A stretch of 64,000 bases of DNA, from contig VDFB02187766.1 in assembly GCA_007258455.2 (NCBI GenBank), forward strand, positions 142,268 through 206,267, read 5' to 3'. Source of the stretch: Sequoia sempervirens (taxonomy: Eukaryota > Streptophyta > Pinopsida > Cupressales > Cupressaceae). The translations under genes were made by a program, and so were the position numbers. A model generated the notes under the pieces. That model had not been told where the DNA came from. It searched no databases and was given only the letters and a program-made list of their open reading frames with translations. Each line of letters starts with the position of its first letter. The first letter of the stretch is position 1. Positions 11,742-21,599 of the stretch are shown here, one piece after another.

Positions 11742-12239
11742 ACTATTTTAAGAAAACAAGGATGTGACATCACCAATGAACATGAAATTCACCAACTTTT
11801 TGAGAAAGTTCCTACTGACAAAACCACAAACGGAATAGGCTATCAATCCCCTCCTGATTTAAATATCCTTCTCCCTCATGAAAAAACCTTTAATGATACT
11901 AATGAGACAAGGATCCCCATGGGTCCTTCCCCTCCTTCCATTCACAAAAAGGGTGAATCAAGTAAATGAAAACGACCTTACAAGCTGAAAAAAATAAAGT
12001 TTCCTCTCCATATGCCACCTGAATGTTAAAGGAAACTCTAAATGCTTTTAAAAAGAGGTCTTATACTATTACCACCTTCCGATAGGTTGGTCATATGCCC
12101 TAAAGATTCAAATGTCCCATATTGCAAATATCATTGTGTCCTTGGACACCATAGTGAAGAATGTCGGACATTAAAGGAAGTACTGAGTAAGTATCACTTT
12201 ATTGATACCGACTATTATCCTATAATTCCATATTGAACT
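11742..12239 (+). pseudogene. element D gag-like remnant with zinc knuckle
   Basis: One frame runs from 11742 with a stop at about 11967 and two more at about 12027-12041, then resumes at 12042. Residues include LFEKVPTDKTTNGIGYQSPP and, in the last part, YCKYHCVLGHHSEECRTLK, an intact C-x2-H-x4-H-x4-C knuckle of the plant Ty3/gypsy gag type. Coding stops 25 codons after the knuckle with no protease. It is not obviously homologous to the A/B polyprotein beyond the knuckle. Confidence 0.65.
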
Positions 12240-14139
12240 ATTTACCATTCCTTTATCATGCCATGATTGTACAATCTTCCATTCTCATCATTGCATGATC
12301 TTTCCCACCATCTACCTTGACTCACTCTTGGCTCGCACTCGGTGGGGCCAAGAAATTGTTAGCCTTGTCCTAGTAATCCATTTGTTCTTGTCCCTTAGCT
12401 ATGTTATTTTCCTTCCGCTTAACCTTATTGAGATTGGTAGGTGAATGCCTTGTCTTTTATGTGACTTGAATTTGCATTACTAGTCTCTTTTTCTTTATGT
12501 GTACATATTGTGTTCCCCCATAATGAACATTTGATGTTCTCTCTCTCTTTGTACACTTCTTCTATTTGTGCCTCTATTCTTCTATATGTCGTACACCACT
12601 TTTCATCTTTTTCACTTTTTGCCTTTGATTTTGTGTTTTCCTTTTGGGGATGACGCAAAGCATTGAGACACCCTATGTCTCTTACATGTTGACCCAAACG
12701 GTCCCTTTTTCTTTTCTTTTCTTGTTTTTTCCTTTTGGGGATGACACAAGGCATTGAGATCAAAATGTCTCCTTCATGTTGACCTACAAGTATTTCTTTT
12801 TCATTTTTCCTTTTCCTTTTGCTTTTTTGCTTTTGTTTTCCTTTTGGGGACAATGCAAAGCATTAAGACTACAATGTCTCTTCCATGTTGACCAAAAATG
12901 GATGTTCTTTTTCTTTTGTTTTTGCTCTCTACATGTCATTCTTCTCATTCTATGTATTTAGGGAATGATGGTAGTTCCAAGCTCTTTAATAACACATTGC
13001 AGGAATGAACATACTGACCCCAAATACATAGATCCCTTAAGTGTTTGGTTTTCTCCTTTGGGGGAAACCTCTCTTTCTTTTGTTTCTTTTTCTCTACATG
13101 ACACAGCTTTACTTGAAAACATATGACTTGGCATAAGGGCTTTTCAAGTTGGCTCCCATTTCTTCCTTTTTGTTTGCATTTTCCCTTCGCTACTTTAAAG
13201 TAATTTCTCACAGAACGGTGTGTAGCAATTCCTTTAAAGTGAGGGCATACATTGGCATTATTCATTTTACATTTTCATTTTGCTTGCTTCTTATTGTAGT
13301 CTTGTTACTTCATATAATTTGTTTGTCACTTTGTGGATGACATTGGGTATAATGTCTGTCATAAGTGTGATCTATCTTAGCATACTGCATTCCTCTTAGT
13401 GGCCTGATGCGACGCATTACATCCCCTAAGATGTGAATCTATTATTCTTTGATTGGTCCTCTCTTGGAGACGTTAGACATAATATTCCCTAATTGATAGA
13501 CCTTGCATGATCTTAACAAGACTCCTTTGAACATGTTCATTTTTCCTTTTTGCATTTTTACTTCTTTTCCACCTTGCATAATACAGCTTGAAGCTTGTGG
13601 TACTAGCTTGATCGTTCATGAGTTTTAAGAATACAAATATTTTCCTATCTCATGGAGCTTGAACCGTCATTCCTTTTCCTTTATGGTGCCTTGTTAGAGT
13701 TATCAAGAGGCATAACTTTAGGATGGTTGAGTAGGAAGCCCATTTCAAGGCATGACTTTCCCCATAGCCACTTGTGTGTTGTGAGTACATACCAACTAGT
13801 GTATGTTTCTCTCTTTTGAGCCTTCTCACCTGAAAAATAGCCATGAGTTCTGTCACCTTAGATTGAGTATACATTTCTCTATTTTGGACAAATAGTCTAG
13901 ATTTGATCTACAACTAGCTAGAAAAATGATCGAAGCTTGATCCACCTTTTCCTTCTTTCTCTATCTCTCTTATGTTCCTTTGTTCTTATGATTAGTCGGC
14001 CATGGGATATTCATCCTAGGGGCTTGATCATTGCTCTTGATCATTGTTATTCCATCTTACTAGCATAAGTGCACTTGGAATCCTTCTTGATATGCATGGT
14101 TACTTTAGTGTGAGTTTGAAGCAAGTTCATCCTCTCACT
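12240..14139 (+). other. element D 3' noncoding zone with hairpin modules
   Basis: Three hairpin modules lie at about 12640-12697, 12731-12790 and 12840-12895. Each starts CCTTTTGGGGATGAC (or a close variant) and ends ..ATGTTGACC; the first has GAGACA-CCCTA-TGTCTC inside. Downstream sequence is colinear with element B 41215-42440 and with element A in reverse. Open frames on either strand here are low-complexity and not credible genes. Confidence 0.7.
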
Positions 14140-14149
14140 AAAGTGGGGG
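14140..14149 (+). other. element D polypurine tract
   Basis: AAAGTGGGGG followed by CTAAAT lies immediately before the LTR, identical in core to the PPTs of A and B. Confidence 0.75.
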
Positions 14150-14156
14150 CTAAATA

Positions 14157-15487
14157 TACCATAGAAAAATGGATCATTAGCATTTTCATGGTTATTTAGG
14201 TCTTGCTTCCTTGATGCTTGATCTATTTTGCTTGATTTAATGTTGTAATATTATTAAATTATTCACATTAAGTCCTAAATATTCAAATTATGATATCTTG
14301 TGAAGGTGTTATGAAGTGTTGTAAAACATTTCTACACTTTTCTACACTCTTCTTATTATAATTCATCTAAAAATCACCTTTTTATCCCTTATCAATTCCT
14401 ATTTTAAAGTGTTGTAAAGTCTTGTAACAATATTTCACACTTTTCTAGGCTTTTTTTTCATTAGTTAAACCTTTCTTATGTCTTATTTGACCTCTTTATG
14501 CACTTATAGGTCATATTTAAGTGTATTTTTGAATGTAAACCCGACAAACAACATTAAATCGATTTTAATTTTGAACACCATTTACAAGCCTAAGGTGGGA
14601 CCCATTTTCCATGGGTGGTGAATGAGTCCCCCTTGGATCCAAATTCAAAATAATTCAAATTTTCTTTCGGGTTCTTATTCTAAAATGCCTTATGTCGGCC
14701 CGTGATGTGGTATTATTGGGAAATTAAGGCATAAGTTTCTATAAATATGTTTTTTTCTCTCATTATTCACCCCCATTCATCTTAATTATTCAATCATTCA
14801 AGCATTCCATCTCTCTGAGCATTTTCACATCATTTCATCAAATAATAATCAAGTATCTTAGAGCAACTATTGTTACATCTTTAGATTTCTTCAACAGGGT
14901 TGTGGTGAGTTTAGGACATTTGCATGTTTTTTATTTATCATTCTTCGCTCATTTCATTTCATTTCTTTATTAAAGGTTTGATTACCAAAGTGGGTTTTGA
15001 CCAAGGCGAATCCCTATAACCTAACCCTTAAACATTTTTCCCCTTTTTCATGTGTGTTTGTAGACTTTTGTATGGAGATTTTTCAAGCGAATAGGTGTTG
15101 AAAGGTGGTCAACAATTCAACAAAGTGTTTCTAGTCAACTAAAACCTATTTCAATCTTGGAGACAACGTACAATCTCTTTTCTATAGATTTGACTCCGAC
15201 AACTAGTCAAGAAGACAAGTGCAAATCTGGAGCTACATGATTGACATTTGATTTCATAGAATTTTGGAGGATGACTGATTCACCATCAGTGGTGAATGAG
15301 TCCCACCTTAGGGCTGAAATTTTTTTATTTTGTCAAATTCCAGTTCCCGACTATTGAAAACTAGTTTTTAGGTGTTTTTTTTAGTAGTGGGATTGATTCG
15401 CCATCAGTTGCGAATGAGTCCCTTTGGTCATTTGCAGTGATTTTTCAAAATTTACAAAAAATTCTAAGATCTTCTAAAATTTGCAAT
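14157..15487 (+). repeat. element D 3' LTR
   Basis: It starts near CCATAGAAAAATGG, as in A. U3 contains two repeats of AAGTGTTGTAA..CACTTTTCTA, an inverted repeat at 14597-14630, and a TATA box (TATAAATA) at 14740-14747. Inverted-repeat copies at 15272-15304 and 15389-15422 sit in the U5 part. The right boundary is approximate, set by homology to the end of the A LTR. Confidence 0.65.
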
Positions 15488-15930
15488 TTTTCTCCAGGTG
15501 CACTCTTCTCAATTTCATTCAATGTTGTTTTCATTTGTGCGTGTTTTTAGTTCATTTTTGCATACCTCATTGTGTTTTCAAACATTGCATATTACATTAG
15601 TTTTCCATTCATACTCATTCAATTACATCATTTAGTTGCATTTACAACATTGCATTTACCTTTATCACATCATACAATCCTCTATTTGAGTGAACCACCT
15701 CAATTTTTGTGGCCTTGCGGATTATATCTCTCTCCTTTTAGGTGGAAGATCCTAAGAGTGTAAGAGAAGTACATAGAACCTTTGTCCAACCATAAATTTT
15801 TCTGATTCACATACATTCTTTAGTTTGAGTGAGCCACCTCATTTTTTTGGATTCTATCTCTCTCCTTTTAGGTGAAAAACCCTAAGAGTGCAAGAGAAGT
15901 ACATAGAATTACATCCATAAAAATTGTTGG
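15488..15930 (+). repeat. leader-like sequence after the element D LTR, with a ~145-bp duplication
   Basis: It contains GGTGCACTC as in the leaders of A and B. Two copies of a GAGTGARCCACCTCA..CATAGAA segment begin at about 15687 and 15830. The same leader segment, in reverse, lies inside copia F at 18415-18530. Leader sequence following an LTR suggests that this LTR is really a 5' LTR, or that tandem elements once recombined here. Confidence 0.6.
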
Positions 15931-16100
15931 TTCACTACCATGTACTATGATCCTATCATGGAAAAAGAGACTTCAACTTACTCATCCAACTAATGGAACC
16001 ATCAAACATCATGAATACATATCCACTAGTGGACTTTCTATAGCCAATATCTCTTTCCTAATCAGAATCTGCAAACTCACAAATACAAACTAAATGCCTA
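15931..16100 (-). pseudogene. copia F RNase H fragment
   Basis: Minus-strand translation includes RKSTSGYVFMMFDGSISWMS, matching the conserved copia RNase H block (RSTSGYVF..SW.SK). Stops interrupt it. The strand and position next to the RT fragment fit element F. The left edge joins element D leader sequence. Confidence 0.7.
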
Positions 16101-16244
16101 GGTTTGGTAGGATAACCATGAAAAAATAGGGCATAATTAGAAGTTCCTCATAAGTATCTAAACACTCTCTTAACTACATCCCAATGTATCCATCTAGGAT
16201 TAGCCATAAAAAAAGTTAGAAATCCCATTGCAACATAGGAAAAA

Positions 16245-17109
16245 CTATCTACAAGTTGTCATTTTGAATCTCTCCAATACTACATTCACATAATTACTCT
16301 GGCTTAACCAAAGCTTTTTGATAGATCTATCTCTTCTGATATCTATCACTAAGATATACCAAGATGCACCTAAATCCTTTATTTCAAACTGTGAGGAAAA
16401 TTGGGACTTCATATCTAAAATTAAACTTTTATCTTTCACAAAAAATAACATATCATCAGCATTTAATACAATGATGAAAAAATGATCATTAAAATTTTTG
16501 TAGTAAACACAATGATCAAATTTATATCTTTGAAATCCCAAACTCAACATAAAGGTGTCAAATTTTGAGTACCACATGATCCTAGGAGATTGCTTAAGAC
16601 CATACAAATACTTTTTCAACTTGCATACTAGATTTTCTTTACCTTTAACCATGTACTATTCAGGCTATAACATATAGATTTCTTCCTCCAAGTCACCATG
16701 AACGAAGGTTATTTTCTAATCCATCTCCATTTCTATATCATATGTTGTTGCTTGTGATAATAGGAATCAAATACATGTCAACTTTGAAATAGGAGAGAAT
16801 ATCTCACCTTAATTCATCCCATCCACTTGTGAATAACCCTTTTCAACCAACCCCTCATTATGCTTCTCAACACTTCCATCAATACCAAATTTATTATTGA
16901 AATCAAATAGATGTCAACTTTGCAACAAGAGATAATATATCATCATAATTTATCCCCTTCAGTTGTGAATAACCCCTCGCAACCAACCCCTCTTTATGCT
17001 TCTCAAAACTTCCATCAAGACCAACATGTTTGCATCCTTCAGGAAAGGGTATCGAATCCCATGTATCATTTTTCTTCAATACATCCATCTGCTCATAAAT
17101 AACTTTCAT
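16245..17109 (-). pseudogene. copia F reverse transcriptase
   Basis: Two blocks of a Ty1/copia RVT_2 domain are visible. The N-terminal part at 16903-17109 has NDTWDSIPFPEG and ARGYSQLKGINYDD. The C-terminal part at 16245-16652 has KKYLYGLKQSPR and LNADDMLFF, where the catalytic box is normally YVDDM. Sequence between them is interrupted. Changes at the active-site box and multiple stops show it is inactive. Confidence 0.85.
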
Positions 17110-17455
17110 CTAGGAATCTACATCACACATACTCATAGCCTCTTGTACAGTCCTTGGCTCATCAACATTTACAATCACAACAAAAATACAATTTGAATCC
17201 AACAATGAATAACCAAACCTTTTAGGTGAATAACCAAAACTATTAGGTTGTCATCTATCTCTCATAGACCTTGTTTCTTCATCTTTTTCAAAACTTTATG
17301 AAATTCTCAAGCTCTCCTCATCATCAGATCAATTTTGAGCTTCAAGTTCAACTTTCTCAAGATCAAGAGGAAGTTGAACCACATCTTCTTTCTTTTTGTT
17401 CTTTTGTAGGCTACAAAATAGTGGAAGAAGGTTTCATCTCTCTGAAGATAACACT

Positions 17456-18360
17456 TCAACTATAAAGAACCTTTCTAAGCATTGGATTCCAAACATTGTA
17501 CCCTTTCACAAAAATACCATATATGATGAGGATACACTTGCAAAACTTGTTTTCCAAGTTTGAACTTTTCTCGCTTGGCACATGACCATATGCCTCACAA
17601 CTAAACACATGAAGATGTATCAATGATTGTTTTTTTCCTGACCACACATCCATACCTATGTCTTCTCAACAAGATTTGATGTTGGAGATCTATTAACTAG
17701 ATAGTGAACAATGGAAAGAGATTCATCATAGAACTTTTGTTCAAGGCCAACTCCACTTAGCATACTCCTAGTCGTCTCCATCAATGTCTTTTTTATCCTA
17801 TCCGCAACTCCATTTTCCTGAGTGGTATATGGAGTTGTCTTATTCCTTTCAATCCCATGTTCTTTATAGAACTTATCATAATCCATTGAATAAAACTCAC
17901 CGCCATTGTCAGTCCTCAAACACTTAATCTTCCTACCAATTTTATTTTCTACTGAAGCTTTAAACTTCTTAAACTTACTAGAGACTTCAGATTTACTTCC
18001 AAGAAAATAAATAAATATCCTTTTACTATAGTCATCTATGAAATAAAAAAAAATACACATATTTTGATAACAAAAGAAAATTTACAAGACAAAAAACATT
18101 AGAATACACATAGTCCAAAACCCTAGAAGATTTGTGAGAACTATGATAAAACTTAACACACTTTTCCTTTCCATAGACACAATGTTTGCAAAAATCAAAC
18201 TCCAGATTACAATCATCAAGCCCTTTAATAAGGAATTTATTTCTCAGGGTTCTTCAACCCTTTTCACTTATGTGACCAAGTCTTTGGTGTCAAAGCATTA
18301 TCTTCTCAACAAGTAACTTCATTTCCAAAGCATGAGCATGTTTGGGTACCTAGAAAGCAT
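17456..18360 (-). pseudogene. copia F integrase
   Basis: The catalytic core at 17656-18060 has FIDDYSKRIFIYFL and LRTDNGGEFYS. The third acidic residue region reads NGVADRIKKT, with Asp where copia integrases have Glu. The region 18060-18360 reads, out of frame, like the zinc-binding N-terminus (FCKHCVYGK). The segment at 17456-17653 (HVFSCEAYGHVPSEK) matches the block following the core. Confidence 0.85.
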
Positions 18361-19091
18361 GACCATTAGAATTAGATACAAATTTCTTCATTGTTGTTGG
18401 TTCCAATGGTGAGGTGAACCAACAATTTTAGAGGTGTAATGGGAGAGGAAGGTTCTATGTCCTCTTACACTTTTAGGATCTTTCACCTAAAAGGAGAGAG
18501 ATAGAATCCTCTAGGCCACCCTACACCAACACCAAAATTGAAGGCCTCACTCAAATATAGATTAACTAAGCTAAATGAAATGTTGTAAATGATAAGAGAC
18601 TAACTATGAATGAAGTATGGAATGTTTGAAAACACATTGATGTATGCAAAAGACTTAAAAAGATGAATGAAAATGCAAGATCAAAGAAAAAGCTAAAACT
18701 AAGAAATGTATGCACCTAAATGCTTGATGAAGTTTGTAAATCAATCTGGAAACTTGGAAAATATGACCTTTTACTTGACTAGGACTCATTCGCCACCTAG
18801 GGCGAATTAGTCCCAAATTAGGGTTTTCTGCCCAAAAATTGATTTTTGCACTCTACAAGTTGGAATATTTATAAAATTATGAGATGTATCCCTATGAGGA
18901 CTCATTCACCATCCATGGAAAATTAGTATCTCCTCAGATTTCTGTAAATTGAAGTCCCAAATCTGAACCTTGACACCTGTACAGGAATTTCTGGCGGAGA
19001 CCCAAAACTGTATCTCTGAAAAAATTCTGCAAAACATGACCATTAGAATTAGATACAACTTTCTTCATTGTTGTTGGTTCCAATGGTGAGG
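18357..19091 (-). repeat. A/D-family leader-LTR fragment inserted in copia F, flanked by a ~55-bp direct repeat
   Basis: The sequence at about 18361-18414 recurs at 19039-19091 with about one change (GACCATTAGAATTAGATACA.. in both). Between them, 18415-18935 is a reverse copy of element D leader and LTR end, including inverted repeats at 18782-18813 and 18898-18931. The flanking duplication is far larger than the 4-6 bp made by LTR integrases, so a repair or recombination origin is more likely than normal integration. Confidence 0.75.
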
Positions 19092-19158
19092 AAAGTGACT
19101 CAAAAGTTCTTTCTTTCTTTTCCATAGAACTATTGCACTGGACCGTTCATACGTCCAA

Positions 19159-19404
19159 CTAGAATAGAGTGCCTATCTGAATACCCTTAGTAAGCACCAT
19201 AACTCCTCTTGTCATCTTACATCCTCCATTCAAGAAGACAACATGTACACCCACATTTTTTAGCTTGTTTACTAAAAGAAAGTCTAGTGCCAAACCAAGG
19301 ATATGTAGGACACCATTGATCCCCTTCACTCTACCATCTAAGAATCTTATCTTGGCTTTTCCATGACCAATAATATCCAATTGAGAGTCATCACTTAGGT
19401 ACAC
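19159..19404 (-). pseudogene. copia F protease-region fragment
   Basis: The peptide YLSDDSQLDIIGHGKAKIRF.. and VKGINGVLHILGLALDFLLV is the segment of copia polyproteins between the protease active site and the integrase N-terminus. Continuation on the right (19405-19500) includes a WLLETGASFHM-like stretch where the protease D-S/T-G should be. It is broken from gag by frameshifts. Confidence 0.75.
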
Positions 19405-19600
19405 CTTCCCACAATCATAACTTTCATACTTGGAGAACTAATCTCGATGCAAACTCATGTGGAAAGAAGCACCAGTTTCAAGCAACCACACATCTCGTGA
19501 TGCATGCATTGTGATGGCATTGACAAAGGCATCTATATCATCATCAAATGATTTATCAAATTCAAAATTAGAGAAATCCTTCTTTTTCTTATTTTTATCC

Positions 19601-20341
19601 TCCTTACAATCTTTGCAAAAATGACTTGATTTTCAGCAATTCCAACATTTTTCCTTGGTATTACTATGAGACTTAGATCTCCCATGGGATTTTGATTCTA
19701 ATGTTTCTTGCTTTGTGTTCTTTTTTCCTTTTCTTTTCATTTTTCTTCAAACCAACAAATCCTCCTTAGCCATTTCAAAAGATTTTCTACACAACTCTTT
19801 AGATAGCAATAAAGCAACCACTCCATCCATCTTAAAGGTGGTAGTGGTACTTCCAATAGCCATGACAAGGTGGTCCAAAGGATCTAGCGGTGAGCACAAC
19901 AAAGTCATGCAATGATCCCCTTCCATTTTCACAGCAATAGAGTTCAACTGGGCAACAAGCATGTTGAATGCATTTAGATGATTTGTGACAAATTCTCCTT
20001 TCTCCATCCACAAAGAATACATCTTGTTTTATAGGAACAACTTAATTACCAGGGATTGAGCATGATAAATCTAAGCAAGTTTCTTTCCAAAAAGTGGAGT
20101 GGTCTTATCTTCATGAACATTTAGGAGTATTGGATCAACTAAATAGAGTTTTATCAGACCCTTAGCCTTTCTTTTGATCTATCATATCCCAATCTTCTTG
20201 TTTCATACCCATTGGCTTAGTTCCAGAAATAGTTATCCATAAATCATAGTATACAAGCATGTTGTCCATCTTGAGTTTCCATAGCTCAAAGATTCCTCTG
20301 TTAAACTTCTCTATCTCAAATATACTCGATGTGTTGTCCAT
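19601..20341 (-). pseudogene. copia F gag
   Basis: The start is probably the ATG at 20341 (MDNTSSI..) followed by an FxxxxFxLWKLKM motif typical of copia gag (UBN2 family). 19747-20022 includes LNAFNMLVAQL and ALLLSKELCRKS. A CWNC..HFCKDC zinc knuckle with an internal stop is readable at 19601-19640. The gene has several stops. Confidence 0.75.
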
Positions 20342-20462
20342 CTCCTTCCTACAATAGGGTCAACATTTTTTTTTTTGCAACAAGCTCCCACTCAAATAAG
20401 ATCAATACAAAAACCCTTTAATCCACAATAGGAAACATAGGTGATCAAGATTTGATACCAAT

Positions 20463-21300
20463 TGAAAGGAAGCCAGGTACACAAAAAAGCTTCCAACACT
20501 AATCTATCAGAGGAGAGAATGTGTAGATTTATATAGTTTTGGACCCTTATTCAAACAGAACAAAGAAGATGCACATAATAGGTAAACCAAATGGGATCAA
20601 AGTTACAATAAAAAACACATAACACCAAATTTATGTGGGGAAAAACTTTTTGAGAGAAAAGAACCCTACAATCCATAAGCCTAGACAATGTATCATCTGT
20701 AAACAAATGGTTACAATACACTTGCAGTGCAAGCCTCTACAGGAATTTGGGGAAAACCTTTTTAAGAGAAAAGAACCCCACAATCCAAAAGCCTAGACAT
20801 GGTATCATCTATAAACAAATGATTACAATACACTTGCAGTGCAAGCCTCTACAAGAATTTGTCTATGTTACAATTCTGGAATAAATTTGATAGCATAACT
20901 GTATCTCAACACAACATCATACAACTCCAAAACACAAGTGCTCAATATATAGAACCATACAATGCATAAATTAAACATTTCTAAATTGACTACCAAAGGG
21001 TAAAGAGCAACATGGAAAGTGCCAAAACACTTGCAAACACATAACGGTAAGTTTCAAATTGTCACCACATAAAACACTACAATTTCCAATTGTCACTAAA
21101 CCTGCACATGCAAAACCTACACCTGCAAAATAATAACCATGCCTCGAAAACTCACATTCCATACAAACTCCACATGGAAATAGAAAATGCCTTTATGCAA
21201 AACTCCACCTGTAAATGCAACTTTCCAACTTGACTCTTCCACAGAAATAGATACTGCAAGTTGTAACTCACAAGACAACATGAAATAATTAGGGACATTA
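20463..21300 (-). repeat. copia F 5' LTR (outer end uncertain)
   Basis: It lies directly beyond the PBS-like TGGTATCAAA (minus strand, 20451-20460). It contains a TATATAGTTT sequence near 20531 and a 112-bp tandem duplication. With no second LTR to compare, I cannot fix the outer boundary; 21300 is an estimate. Confidence 0.5.
20637..20860. repeat. 112-bp tandem duplication inside copia F LTR
   Basis: 20637-20748 and 20749-20860 are head-to-tail copies of exactly 112 bases each, about 92-95% identical by eye (both contain TTACAATACACTTGCAGTGC). Confidence 0.9.
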
Positions 21301-21410
21301 AATATTTAATTAATCAATACTACGAAAAAATCAAAAGTTGAGACACTTTCTTTTTCCTAATAAAATTTGTAAACCTATACTCATTCATTTGTATTTGGAC
21401 GTTATTTTAT

Positions 21411-21501
21411 TAGCCGATAGGCTATTTACGTGGGGGAACCCCACCGGGATTTCCCCCAGTCTGACGGTGTCGGGGAGATTCCAGTGGGGTTTCCCCCACG
21501 T
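21411..21501. repeat. TAGCC palindrome followed by a GC-rich hairpin
   Basis: TAGCCGATAGGCTA (21411-21424) is followed by two near-perfect inverted arms, ACGTGGGGGAACCCCAC (21428-21444) and its complement with one extra base at 21484-21501. The loop of about 39 bases is also GC-rich. A degenerate copy lies at 24046-24110 and another head at 58568. Confidence 0.75.
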
Positions 21502-21599
21502 AACAGCACAACTTCCGGCGAAACTTTTTAGTGGTGTGGAAGAAACCTCCAACATGGTAGCACATACAAATATAAAATGAAGAGACAAGGGCTAATCAA

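Larger units (their letters stand above)
11738..15930 (+). mobile_element. element D: 3' part of a related LTR element
   Basis: It comprises a short coding remnant, a ~1.9-kb noncoding zone with hairpin modules, a PPT, an LTR and leader-like sequence. Its 5' half is missing because it is cut by the 5' LTR of A at 11737. Its right side ends at about 15930 against copia RNase H sequence. The noncoding modules, PPT and LTR match A and B, but its coding remnant does not, which suggests module exchange between elements. Confidence 0.7.
15931..21300 (-). mobile_element. copia element F, decayed and 3'-truncated
   Basis: On the minus strand, from right to left, are an LTR (from 20463), a PBS-like site at about 20451-20460 (TGGTATCAAA), gag, a CCHC remnant, protease, integrase, RT and an RNase H fragment. 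This is the Ty1/copia order. The element stops at 15931 within RNase H, so the 3' LTR is missing. It carries many stops and frameshifts and is interrupted at 18415-19038. Confidence 0.8.

Noticed and set aside
12425..12853. 142-codon Lys-rich open frame on the minus strand
   Set aside because: It is the reverse reading of the hairpin-module array and its A/G-rich spacers; the same composition effect gives similar frames at 5878-6192 and 40885-41133.
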